A DNA stretch of 64,000 nt from Butyrivibrio sp. (GTDB lineage: Bacteria > Bacillota > Clostridia > Lachnospirales > Lachnospiraceae): assembly GCA_015056575.1 (NCBI GenBank), contig SVGA01000002.1, positions 1 through 64,000 on the forward strand. Reading direction: 5' to 3'. The notes under the pieces are model-generated. The model had not been told where the DNA came from. It saw nothing but the letters and a program-made list of their open reading frames with translations, and ran no database searches. The position numbers and the translations under genes were made by a program. Positions 1-7,888 of the stretch are shown piece by piece; position 1 is the stretch's first letter, and each line of letters opens with the position of its first letter.

Positions 1-431
1 TCACGTTTAAAAGTTTGATTCTGTTCAGAACTTTAAGCTGTGCTTTTTGTTCTGTCCGTTATTACTTTGGTTTGTTACATTTCTGAATTATTCTCTTGGA
101 ATTTTTCAGGGTTGCATTACTGTTTATTTGTCAAGGTGCTTCGTTGTTGCTCCGTATTGCCGCAACTCATTTAGAATATCATGAGCGGAATCTTTTGTCA
201 ACAACTTTTTTAACTTTTTTTGAAAGTTTTTTCGAATCCGCATATTTCCTCGGTTTCGGCCCCCTTTTCAAGCGGGCAAAAGTTATTATAGCAAAGCCGA
301 TTCTTAAATGCAACACCTTTTTGGGGAAATTTTTTATAAAGATTATTCACCACAAAATGTGGTATTAATGCACTTGTTATCTCCCCACTGGTAGTATTTA
401 TGACTTTGATTCCAATCCTTGAAGTATATAA
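1..431. other. AT-rich intergenic stretch, no gene recognised
   Basis: No reading frame here gives a protein I recognise. The short open frames on both strands have no convincing ribosome binding site or domain. I see no tRNA and no repeat array. Confidence 0.5.
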
Positions 432-466
432 CAAAAGGCCCCTGGGATTTCACCCTGGGACCTTTC
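432..466 (-). terminator. Intrinsic terminator after the surface-protein remnant
   Basis: On the minus strand a near-perfect stem (AGGTCCCAGGG / CCCAGGGGCCT, loop TGAAAT) is followed by TTTTGTT. It starts 18 bases after the stop codon at 484-486, so it probably ended transcription of the gene whose remnant lies there. Confidence 0.85.
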
Positions 467-483
467 TGTATGTAATAGTTCTT

Positions 484-702
484 TTACCTTGCCGTAATCT
501 TGAAAGTGATCTTGGCTGTTCCGGCATAGCCGTTCTTTCCCTTGATCATAATGGTAGCTGTTCCTTTATTAACATTATTTGTATAAGAAACAATATCGTA
601 GTAATCGCTACCGTTTTCATCAACAACCCACTTCACTCCTTCCCTCCCGTGTATATTTTTCATCGCCTTATCAAAGCGAGTAATACACGCACATGAGACA
701 TT
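484..702 (-). pseudogene. C-terminal remnant of a surface protein with a terminal Ig-like repeat
   Basis: The minus-strand frame reads a peptide ending in ...YTNNVNKGTATIMIKG then KNGYAGTAKITFKITAR. This is typical of the last beta-strand repeat of large Ig-like cell-surface proteins of Clostridia. Only about 70 codons are open. An in-frame stop lies just above 702 and the N-terminal bulk of such a protein is missing. The strong terminator at 432-466 follows in the right place, which supports a real former gene end. A 59-codon ORF from ATG at 663 could still be translated, but I see no good ribosome binding site. The call as decayed is an inference. Confidence 0.6.
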
Positions 703-786
703 TTAGCACTCCAGACATAAGGTAAAAAGCGCTATTTCACTAAATTTACATGTATTCGTGGTTTAGTTTATCTGTGTTTTTCAACA

Positions 787-820
787 AAAAAACTCTCAAG
801 AACCGAAGTTCTTGAGAGTC
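787..820 (-). terminator. Terminator after tRNA-Ser
   Basis: The minus strand reads GACTCTCAAGAAC-TTCG-GTTCTTGAGAGT followed by a run of T. It is a 12-13 bp perfect stem with a TTCG tetraloop, 11 bases past the tRNA 3' end. Confidence 0.93.
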
Positions 821-830
821 ATGTGCTAAA

Positions 831-918
831 CGGAGAAAGCGGGATTTGAACCCGCGCGCCGCGTTAACGGCCTACACCCTTAGCAGGGGCGCCTCTTCAG
901 CCACTTGAGTATTTCTCC
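831..918 (-). tRNA. tRNA-Ser (anticodon GCU)
   Basis: The cloverleaf is read directly: 7-bp acceptor GGAGAAA/TTTCTCC, D arm, anticodon stem CGCCC/GGGTG with loop CTGCTAA (anticodon GCT), a long class II variable arm, and T arm GCGGG-TTCAAAT-CCCGC. Discriminator base is G and CCA is not encoded. The long variable arm confirms serine. It is about 8.5 kb from the element junction and intact, so it is not the attachment site. Confidence 0.97.
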
Positions 919-1024
919 ATGCCTGAATCCTCCTACCAATATGTAGTTGTGAATTCGACTGCGCCTTAAAAATCATCAGACGCAAAGTTAATTATACAAA
1001 GCTGTCAGTGCTTTGTCAAATACT

Positions 1025-1582
1025 TTATTGCTCTTCTTTATTATACTCTTTCACCGCAGTCTCATACAGATTGTTTCCTTTAGAATCAATTACCACGATT
1101 GCAGGGAATCTCTCCACGGTGAGCCTCCTTATTGCTTCGGTTCCAAGATCGTCGTATGCAATCACCTCGGAGGCTACAATAGCCTTGGACAAAAGAGCTC
1201 CTGCTCCGCCGATGGCTGCAAAGTAGACACTGCCGTTTCGCACAATGGCATCGATAACCTCTTTACTGCGCTTACCTTTGCCGATCATTCCGCCAAGCCC
1301 CATATCCAGGAGCCTTGGAGCATACTTATCCATACGGCTGGCTGTTGTGGGCCCCGCAGATCCTATTGGACGCCCCTCTCTTGCAGGAGACGGTCCCATA
1401 TAATAGATGATGTTGCCCCCAACATCTAAGGGAAGCGCTTGCCCTGCGCTCAGGGTCTCATCCATTCTCTTGTGGGCGGCATCTCTTGCGGTATATATAG
1501 TTCCGCTGATGAATACCATATCACCTGCATTTAATTCTGCCGCAATGTCTTTGCTTATCGGCGCCGTTATCTCTCTGTCCAT
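1025..1582 (-). CDS. Fumarate hydratase (class I), beta subunit
   Basis: 185 aa, the C-terminal-domain subunit of the two-subunit [4Fe-4S] fumarase/tartrate dehydratase family, which interconverts fumarate and L-malate in the cytosol. The family signature GSAGPTTASRMDKYAP is near residue 100 and GSVYFAAIGGAGAL is near residue 145. Length is normal for the separate beta subunit. The start is ATG preceded by GAGGTAAAG. The alpha subunit gene lies 115 bp upstream on the same strand, so the two are probably one operon. A tartrate dehydratase function cannot be excluded from sequence alone. Confidence 0.9.
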   Translation of the reverse strand: MDREITAPISKDIAAELNAGDMVFISGTIYTARDAAHKRMDETLSAGQALPLDVGGNIIYYMGPSPAREGRPIGSAGPTTASRMDKYAPRLLDMGLGGMIGKGKRSKEVIDAIVRNGSVYFAAIGGAGALLSKAIVASEVIAYDDLGTEAIRRLTVERFPAIVVIDSKGNNLYETAVKEYNKEEQ

Positions 1583-1697
1583 TCTTTACCTCAGATACTG
1601 ATCCTGACCATTATTCTTCTGATATCTGTATTGTGTATGTGTTATCTTGCCGTTCCTGATGATATTATCATATAGCAGCGAAATCCGGCTTGTGCTC

Positions 1698-2540
1698 TTA
1701 CAGCACTACCCTTGCGTGCCTGTTAACATGGCAGCATATGTTTACTGCCACGGGAAGCCCCGCGATATGTGTCGGATAGGTGTTGATGTTAACCGCCAAT
1801 GCTGTAACGGTGCCGCCAAGTCCTCCCGGGCCTATGCCGGTTTTGTTGATGGACTCCAAAAGCTCTTTTTCCATATCAGCGATGTAGGATATGTCGGAGT
1901 GTTGGCCGATCTGCCTGGTGAGAGCCTCCTTGGCCATCTGAGCACACTTCTCAAAGGTGCCGCCGATACCAACGCCTACAACCATGGGAGGGCATGCGTT
2001 TGGTCCTGCGTCTTTGACCGCGGAAATGATGGCTCTTTTGACCCCTTCTTCTCCGTCAGCAGGCTTAAGCATAAAGACCTTGCTCATGTTCTCACTTCCA
2101 AAACCCTTTGGCGCAATGGTGATGGTGACTTTGTCCCCGGGGACTATGTTGTAATGGATAACCGCCGGAGTGTTGTCACCGGTGTTCTTCCTTATAAGAG
2201 GGTCGGATACCACGGACTTGCGAAGGAATCCCTCGGTGTAGCCCCTACGAACGCCTTCATTTATGGCATCTGTCAATGAGCCGCCGGTGAAGTGAACCTC
2301 CTGGCCGACCTCCACAAAGAATACCGCCATTCCGGTGTCCTGGCAGATAGGGATCATGTCCTGCCCGGCAATCTTTAAGTTCTCCTGAAGCTGCCCGAGT
2401 ATCTGCTTTCCGAGAGGCGCCTGCTCTTTGTCGCAGGCATCACAAAGAGCCTTCTCCATATCCGGAGAAAGCTTATGATTGGCATCGATACAAAGACCCC
2501 GGACCGCTTCTGTTATGGTTTCTACGTTTATTTCCCGCAT
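1698..2540 (-). CDS. Fumarate hydratase (class I), alpha subunit
   Basis: 280 aa, matching the N-terminal domain of class I iron-sulfur fumarases and the TtdA-type alpha subunit. Cluster-ligand cysteines are visible in IPICQDTGMAVFF (about residue 66) and NACPPMVVGVGIGGT, with a further cysteine region near the C-terminus. Together with the downstream beta subunit it forms the active oxygen-sensitive hydro-lyase, as expected in an anaerobe. The start ATG is preceded by GGAGTAACA. The separation from beta by 115 bp is slightly long but shows no terminator. Confidence 0.9.
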   Translation of the reverse strand: MREINVETITEAVRGLCIDANHKLSPDMEKALCDACDKEQAPLGKQILGQLQENLKIAGQDMIPICQDTGMAVFFVEVGQEVHFTGGSLTDAINEGVRRGYTEGFLRKSVVSDPLIRKNTGDNTPAVIHYNIVPGDKVTITIAPKGFGSENMSKVFMLKPADGEEGVKRAIISAVKDAGPNACPPMVVGVGIGGTFEKCAQMAKEALTRQIGQHSDISYIADMEKELLESINKTGIGPGGLGGTVTALAVNINTYPTHIAGLPVAVNICCHVNRHARVVL

Positions 2541-2590
2541 TGTTACTCCTGTGAGATCTGCTGTGGTCTAAAACTCTTTTCCCGGGGTGA

Positions 2591-2998
2591 TCAGGCACCG
2601 GTTATGGTGTCGCGGATCCTTTCCAGCTCTTCAGCTGAAGGAGTGGTGGGTTTCCACAGGATGTGCTGACCGTCATCGGCATATCTGGGAATGATGTGAA
2701 GGTGGAAATGCATTACGGTCTGACCGGCTGCTTCGCCGTTGTTCTGAACAAGGTTAAGGCCGTCGCAGTTAAGCTTATCCTTCATGGTCTGTGCAACCTT
2801 CTTGGCAACAACTGCTGCCCCTGCCAGAGTATCCTCGGGGATCTCGAAGAGGTTTGCATAATGCTTCTTGGGAAGAACCAGGGCGTGGCCCTTTGTTGCG
2901 GGACCGTTGTCCAGGATCACCTTGAAGTCATCATCCTCGTAGATGGCATTGGTGGGGAATACTCCGTTTGCAAGCTTACAAAAAATACAATCTTCCAT
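2591..2998 (-). CDS. HIT family nucleotide-binding hydrolase
   Basis: 135 aa cytosolic protein of the histidine triad superfamily, which hydrolyses nucleoside phosphoramidates or dinucleoside polyphosphates. The triad HFHLHIIP is at about residues 97-104, and the N-terminal CIFCKLANG motif is typical of the Hint/HinT branch. Its ATG overlaps the stop codon of the rhomboid gene (TAATG), so the two are translationally coupled. Physiological substrate unknown. Confidence 0.92.
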   Translation of the reverse strand: MEDCIFCKLANGVFPTNAIYEDDDFKVILDNGPATKGHALVLPKKHYANLFEIPEDTLAGAAVVAKKVAQTMKDKLNCDGLNLVQNNGEAAGQTVMHFHLHIIPRYADDGQHILWKPTTPSAEELERIRDTITGA

Positions 2999-3645
2999 TA
3001 TACTAAGCCCTCCATAACTTTATCGTTTTTCAAGATCACAATGTTGATGATTCCAAGAACAAGCCCCGAAAGGAAGCCCCCAAGATGCGCTGCGGTATTG
3101 GCTCCCGGCTGGAAAAAGCAGGCCTGTACCACAAAAGCACCAAGAAGCAGAAGTCTTAGAAGGACGTTCCTGTTGGTGATAAATCTTTTTCTGTTGATGG
3201 TTATCCATACCACAATGAAACCCACAAGGCCCATTATGGCACCGCTGGCACCGACGGAAAGCCAGTCCAGGGAATTTCGTATTTCATAGGCCATGGAGAT
3301 CATATTCCCCGCAAGACCCGACATTAGGTATAGGAAAATAAAGAAAAGATGCCCTGTGTAATTCTCCACGATTGCCCCGGCCAGGGCCAGCATCAGCATA
3401 TTGCTCATAAGATGCTGTGTATCGGCGTGAAGAAACATGGCGGAGAAAAGCCTGTAGAACTGGGCATCACCCACCACACGGGCGGTTACCATGGCGCCCT
3501 TTTCAAATAGGTCCGAAGCCACGGTGGTCGTTATAATGAAGATAATGATGTTTACGATCATCAGTCCCAGACTGATATAGGAGCTCTTGTAGATCCGCTC
3601 CTGCCTCTCCCAGAAGTCATCCCGGGATGCGTTTACTTCCTGCAT
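2998..3645 (-). CDS. Rhomboid family intramembrane serine protease
   Basis: 215 aa, with about six hydrophobic segments. The nucleophile motif GASGAIMG lies near residue 135 and the catalytic histidine in AAHLGGFLSG near the C-terminus. The family pattern YRLFSAMFLHADTQHLMSNM is also present. Rhomboids cleave membrane-anchored substrates within the lipid bilayer; no substrate is indicated by context. It is coupled by overlap to the HIT gene and begins 18 bp after the stop of the flavodoxin-like gene. The ribosome binding site is weak. Confidence 0.93.
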   Translation of the reverse strand: MQEVNASRDDFWERQERIYKSSYISLGLMIVNIIIFIITTTVASDLFEKGAMVTARVVGDAQFYRLFSAMFLHADTQHLMSNMLMLALAGAIVENYTGHLFFIFLYLMSGLAGNMISMAYEIRNSLDWLSVGASGAIMGLVGFIVVWITINRKRFITNRNVLLRLLLLGAFVVQACFFQPGANTAAHLGGFLSGLVLGIINIVILKNDKVMEGLV

Positions 3646-3662
3646 AGGACAGTCCCAATCCT

Positions 3663-4670
3663 TTATTCTGACATAAGATCAAAAAGCTGATCCAGGCTTC
3701 GAAGGGTCTTGAAGTCACCCTTGAGCTTGATACTGCCCTCCATGAAGCCTCTCTGGAAGGTCATGCGCCCGCCAAGGATATCCTCGATGATCCTCTGCTC
3801 GGCTGTAAGAATAACATCACAGCCATCCTCGTCAGCAGCTCTGCAGTCGCACTTGCTGCCCGCAACATCGATAACTACAGGCTTAAGTTTTGGATTGTCG
3901 GTAAAAGAGATCTTGTATTTGGCTTTAACACCTGCAACAGGCGTAAACTTCTTTGTAAGGACCTTGGCGTACTCCTCGGAGCTGCCGCCTGCCTCATCCT
4001 GTCCCATCTTGTCTCTGAAAATGCTGGCCAGCTCCTGAAGGTCTTCCTTCTGTTTGCGAACATACTTGTCATCTGACGCGTATTCGGAGAGCTGCTCAGA
4101 CTCCTGAGGTGTGAGATCCAGACTGCTGCTCACTCCCACCTTTGTTATGACCGCCTGATTGCTGGCAGGGAAAACAGGCATCTTCTGGTTGATGGTCCTG
4201 TAAATATTCTCAGTCTTCTTCTCGATTATCTTGGTGTACTCACCGCTGTTCTCAAGCTTGGTGGTATCCGCGATGTATCCGCACATACCGTCGCAGGGGA
4301 GCCCTCCTAACATTTCCCAGGCTGCGGCAAGGCTCATCATGCCCTCGCGCTCGCCGTGGGTTGTGGACATGACAACCGGGGCCATGTAGATTTCCTTAAT
4401 GCGGTCCTTGTCACCGTAAAGCCAGCACGCATCCAGGAACTGCATCATATAACCGCCTATGCCGAACCATTCCACCGTGGAGGCAAGGATAACACCGTCC
4501 GCATCCTTCAAGGTGTTGGGCAAGGCAGTGATACCGTTCCTCTGCTCATAGAGGTTGTACTGCTGCACTTTTACATTCAGTTCTTCCAATACTGTGGTGA
4601 TCTTTTTGATGACTGACAGAGTGGGGTCATCGATGATCCCTCTGCCGCCGTAATAGATATTGATCTTCAT
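3663..4670 (-). CDS. Flavodoxin-fold oxidoreductase fused to a C-terminal SCP2-like domain
   Basis: 335 aa. Residues 1 to about 160 look like an NAD(P)H-dependent FMN reductase/flavodoxin fold (MKINIYYGGRG start, STVEWFGIGGYMMQFLDACW, STTHGEREG). Residues about 240-335 match the SCP2 sterol-carrier-like fold (IIEDILGGRMTFQRGFMEGSIKLKGD). A low-complexity acidic linker joins them. SCP2 domains bind hydrophobic ligands, so the fusion suggests reduction of a hydrophobic or bound substrate, but none is known to me. Start ATG with GGAGGGGCAGCC upstream. Confidence 0.75.
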   Translation of the reverse strand: MKINIYYGGRGIIDDPTLSVIKKITTVLEELNVKVQQYNLYEQRNGITALPNTLKDADGVILASTVEWFGIGGYMMQFLDACWLYGDKDRIKEIYMAPVVMSTTHGEREGMMSLAAAWEMLGGLPCDGMCGYIADTTKLENSGEYTKIIEKKTENIYRTINQKMPVFPASNQAVITKVGVSSSLDLTPQESEQLSEYASDDKYVRKQKEDLQELASIFRDKMGQDEAGGSSEEYAKVLTKKFTPVAGVKAKYKISFTDNPKLKPVVIDVAGSKCDCRAADEDGCDVILTAEQRIIEDILGGRMTFQRGFMEGSIKLKGDFKTLRSLDQLFDLMSE

Positions 4671-4740
4671 GGCTGCCCCTCCAAAACTGATAATGGTATT
4701 ATATCACACAATGCCCGAAATATATGCATTTTCATTTCTC

Positions 4741-6183
4741 TCATCTGCAGTCAAAAAGCACAGCTCCCATGCGGATCTCATCGCCCTCTCCTATATAGCT
4801 TGGCTCCCTGGGATTCAGCCGTATTCCGTTCAAAAATGTCCCGTTGGTACTGCCCAGATCCATGATGGCAAGTTTTCCCGCCTCCTTGAGGAGTCTGCAA
4901 TGTATCCTTGAAACACTGGGGTCCCCCAGAACCTTATCAACACAGCCCTCCATTTTCCCTATGGTGAGAGGGAGCTTATCAAGCGCTATCCTCATGGTCC
5001 TGTCAAGGTTCCTGCTGTACAGTGTCACATCATCGGACTCTTTTTCCCCATCAAGGACCACCGTCTCGGAATAATCAGCAGTTTCTTTGGGAAAAGAAGC
5101 TACTGCTGCGGCGTATCTTTTCTCAGACATCGGGCCGGTGATCTTTACGGGGGTCTGTGTGAAATCATCCCTGTGGTCAAAATCGTCAAAGCCGTCATAC
5201 CCATCCTCGGAATATCCTGTGTCTTTTGCCCTCTTATCTTCTTTGCTTTTGCCGAAAGCTCTTTTCCCGCTAAAGTCCTTAATCCCGCTTACAAAAGAGA
5301 CCGCTCCCGTCACCACAGATACCAGCATGACCAGAATGGAGAGCATATTCTCTTCTTTGGTGAGGATGTAGTTCAGCCTGATGTACACCATGGCTACCAC
5401 CACCGCCGCAAACAGCATGGAAAATAGAAGCTGAAGCCGCCCTCCAAGCTTTTGCCCCGCTATTTTAAGGCCGCCTGTAGGTATAGCTCTTAAGCCTCCC
5501 GAAGCGCTGATTTCATAATCCGTATCATCATCCTCAGGATCATCAAAGTCCTCGATGTTTTCCCCAAGGTCATCTTCAAACGCGACAGCTTCACCGGTTC
5601 TTTTTGCTGTGGGAGCAGTATCGCCCCGGTCATCCCCTTCCGAATTCCGGGATAGCAGCTCTTTTATGGTGGCCAAAGTGAAGGCTCCCGGAGATGCGCT
5701 CTTCTCGCACAGAAGATACGCTAGTTCGGCGGCCCTCTCATCGCTAAGATCCACCAGGTCAAGAAGCTGCGCAGCAAAGCCGCCAAAATCCATGGGCTCG
5801 TCAAAGAAAGGGCAGTAGAGGAACCTGTATTCACCGGTACTAAGGTCCGTGTAGACACTTTCGGCATTGAAAACCAGGCCCTCCTCACCGAGAAGGTATT
5901 CGGAAAGCTCCTCCAAAACCGCAGCAGCATCAGACAGAAGGCGCCTTAGCTGCTCATAGCTCATACCGCCCACGGCAAATCTGTCGCGGACGGGCTGCAT
6001 AGAGCCAATCTCGTAATAGAGGAAGCTTCCTCCGTTGATATTCCTCTCGGAACAAGGCAAAAGTCCCTTTATCCTGCCGCCTTCCATCATTCTGTACTGG
6101 TACCTGTTGTCATCATCCTCCTCAAAGCCCTTTTCAAGGACCAGATAGTTATGCTTTAAATCTCTGTAATATTTATAATCCAT
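4741..6183 (-). CDS. DUF6382 and FHA domain membrane protein of the Tad locus
   Basis: 480 aa from the ATG giving MDYKYYRDL; an upstream TTG would add six residues. The N-terminal 180 residues resemble DUF6382. Two membrane segments lie near residues 255-305. The C-terminal 75 residues form an FHA phosphothreonine-binding domain with SRIHC and DLGSTNGTFLNG intact. Such proteins close the Tad pilus loci of Lachnospiraceae, where they presumably link assembly to Ser/Thr phosphorylation. It overlaps the end of the upstream TadE-like gene. The regulatory role is inference. Confidence 0.8.
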   Translation of the reverse strand: MDYKYYRDLKHNYLVLEKGFEEDDDNRYQYRMMEGGRIKGLLPCSERNINGGSFLYYEIGSMQPVRDRFAVGGMSYEQLRRLLSDAAAVLEELSEYLLGEEGLVFNAESVYTDLSTGEYRFLYCPFFDEPMDFGGFAAQLLDLVDLSDERAAELAYLLCEKSASPGAFTLATIKELLSRNSEGDDRGDTAPTAKRTGEAVAFEDDLGENIEDFDDPEDDDTDYEISASGGLRAIPTGGLKIAGQKLGGRLQLLFSMLFAAVVVAMVYIRLNYILTKEENMLSILVMLVSVVTGAVSFVSGIKDFSGKRAFGKSKEDKRAKDTGYSEDGYDGFDDFDHRDDFTQTPVKITGPMSEKRYAAAVASFPKETADYSETVVLDGEKESDDVTLYSRNLDRTMRIALDKLPLTIGKMEGCVDKVLGDPSVSRIHCRLLKEAGKLAIMDLGSTNGTFLNGIRLNPREPSYIGEGDEIRMGAVLFDCR

Positions 6184-6634
6184 CACTAAATTCCTTCCCA
6201 ATATCCTTTAATCTCATAAATGTTCTGATATGCTTTGCCGTTTCTCTTTTTGTGGCCTTCATAAAGACCTCATATTCCCATCCGCTTTGGGGCTTTAAGA
6301 AATACCGCCCCATGGCCAGGTGACGAGCCTGTGCCCTCCCCGATACCGTTACGGTTTTTCCGTTTGATGCAGCACTGACCGTGGGCTCATCGCTTCCAAA
6401 GTATTTTTTCCCAAGTACGTCCGATGCCCGGTCTGCCACAAAGCCCTCCGGATCGTCTTCCCATCCGGTATTGTTTTGTTTTGTTGCCCTGAAGGCCAGA
6501 ATGTAGGCGTCCTGCGTCAGAATGCATCTTCCGTATAGAAAATACGAAAAATAAATAAGAAGCACGATGGAGCACAGGGCCATGGGAACCACCAGGGCCG
6601 CCTCCAGGGTCATGTAGCCGCTCACCTTACGCAA
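6173..6634 (-). CDS. TadE-like pseudopilin
   Basis: 153 aa. It has a short basic leader followed by GYMTLEAALVVP and a single hydrophobic segment, the TadE/prepilin arrangement with a glutamate five residues after the putative cleavage glycine. The chosen start is TTG at 6634, overlapping the stop of the prepilin peptidase gene; a GTG three codons later is possible. Minor pseudopilins of this family are processed by the neighbouring A24 peptidase and help assemble the Flp pilus. Confidence 0.78.
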   Translation of the reverse strand: MRKVSGYMTLEAALVVPMALCSIVLLIYFSYFLYGRCILTQDAYILAFRATKQNNTGWEDDPEGFVADRASDVLGKKYFGSDEPTVSAASNGKTVTVSGRAQARHLAMGRYFLKPQSGWEYEVFMKATKRETAKHIRTFMRLKDIGKEFSDGL

Positions 6635-7052
6635 AGAGCATCACCCCCACTCCGAAGGTCATGAAGGGCACAAAGGGGATCCTGGTCTTTCGGCCGGCCT
6701 TTCTTAATATAAGAAGAATTCCGGAAAAAATACCGCTCCCCACTACCGCGACGCAAAGTCCGGCTGCAAGGACCGCAGGCCCCACCGCAGGGCCGATGCT
6801 AAGGGCAAGCAGCCCGTCCCCATATCCCACGCCGCCTCTTGTGACATAGGCGGTAAGAATAAGCAGCGCTCCCGGCAAAAGAGATATAACCATCTCAAAG
6901 GGCTCGAATGTTCCCCTGGTCAAAAGAAATATCTCCTTCCCCAAAGACAGTGCTCCGCAGCAGCAGATCAGCCACACCGGGATCTGTCTTTCCTTTATGT
7001 CCCTTAGGGAAATGATCCCCAGGACAGTTAATATGATCATGCCAAATAACAT
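6627..7052 (-). CDS. A24 prepilin peptidase (TadV/CpaA-like)
   Basis: 141 aa, highly hydrophobic. The two catalytic aspartates of the aspartic-type A24 family are visible: SLRDIKERQIP near residue 20 and the GxGD motif GVGYGDG near residue 75. It removes leader peptides from Flp pilin and TadE-like proteins at the cytoplasmic membrane. The ATG is preceded by a good AAGGAGGATAAAA. It is embedded between two TadE-like genes, as expected for the Tad locus. Confidence 0.9.
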   Translation of the reverse strand: MLFGMIILTVLGIISLRDIKERQIPVWLICCCGALSLGKEIFLLTRGTFEPFEMVISLLPGALLILTAYVTRGGVGYGDGLLALSIGPAVGPAVLAAGLCVAVVGSGIFSGILLILRKAGRKTRIPFVPFMTFGVGVMLFA

Positions 7053-7063
7053 TTTTATCCTCC

Positions 7064-7888
7064 TTAAAATCCGCAGGCACTGCAGGGCCCGCGCCCTCCC
7101 ACCTCGGAAATCGGTATTGTGTAGATCTTTCTTTTAAGCCCTGCGCAGTCCACCCGGCTGTGATATCTGTTTCCGTAATCGGTGATGAATACGTTTCCTC
7201 CGGCCACCTTCTCCCCGCAGTACTCGCAGGCTCTGTACCTGCTGCCGTCATTGTTCCTAAGGCTCTTTGCCTCCTCAAACCCCACGCTTCTTGCGCTGAC
7301 ATGAAGGTATTTACAGTCTATGTCTTTGTGATACTTCTCTCCGTGCTCTGTGACATAGACCATCTCTTCCGTGATCTCCTCGTTCTCAAAGCCGTCGCTT
7401 AAGTCGTAGCCGGTCCAGGCGTGGCCGTAGAATCTTCCCTCCACGGGAAACTCCCCAAAACCTATGATGGGGATTATCGGATGGACCTTATAATCGGCTA
7501 CAATATCGACGATGTCGCCCTCAAGCAGAATCTTGGAATTCCAAAAACTGATGCCGTCTCTTCCCCCGGAAATGCAGCCGTTGTCTTCCTCTTTTCCAAG
7601 ATAACCGCGGATCTTGGAGGCCGCATAGGCTACTTGTGCAGCCCCGGCAATACTGTCAAGACCTGTGCTCTCACCCTGCGGATCCCCGCCCTCTATACCC
7701 TCTCCAAACCTTAGGTCAAAGGCTCTTTCGCAGATCTCACTCCCCGTCTGATGAAGGGCCGCCTCTATCTCGGACTGGGCCCTTACAATCCCAAAGAGCG
7801 TCATTATATTCGCAAAGAAAAAGATGAACAGAGGAAGCACCAGCGATGCCTCCAGCGTCATGGAGCCCTGAAGCCGTCTATTCCTCAT
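7064..7888 (-). CDS. TadE-like protein with a twin cysteine/histidine repeat at the C-terminus
   Basis: 274 aa. The N-terminus (GSMTLEASLVLPLFIFFF) is a TadE-like prepilin signal and membrane anchor. The last 90 residues hold two repeats of one pattern: YVTEHGEKYHKDIDCKYL...CEYCG and FITDYGNRYHSRVDCAGL...CSACG. Each has one H, one C and a CxxC, suggesting metal or disulfide chemistry outside the membrane. Overlaps the DUF5702 gene end by 11 bp. Pilus-associated role is inferred from position. Confidence 0.75.
   Translation of the reverse strand: MRNRRLQGSMTLEASLVLPLFIFFFANIMTLFGIVRAQSEIEAALHQTGSEICERAFDLRFGEGIEGGDPQGESTGLDSIAGAAQVAYAASKIRGYLGKEEDNGCISGGRDGISFWNSKILLEGDIVDIVADYKVHPIIPIIGFGEFPVEGRFYGHAWTGYDLSDGFENEEITEEMVYVTEHGEKYHKDIDCKYLHVSARSVGFEEAKSLRNNDGSRYRACEYCGEKVAGGNVFITDYGNRYHSRVDCAGLKRKIYTIPISEVGGRGPCSACGF

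Noticed and set aside
831-918. tRNA-Ser as the integration site of the element
   Set aside because: The tRNA is intact, 8.5 kb from the junction and separated by host genes; the disrupted flp1 is the better site.
1013-1429. 138-codon plus-strand frame over the fumarase beta gene
   Set aside because: Lies antisense to a clearly conserved gene, with no start signal or domain; a shadow frame.
1647-2279. 210-codon plus-strand frame over fumarase alpha
   Set aside because: Antisense shadow of a well-supported gene.
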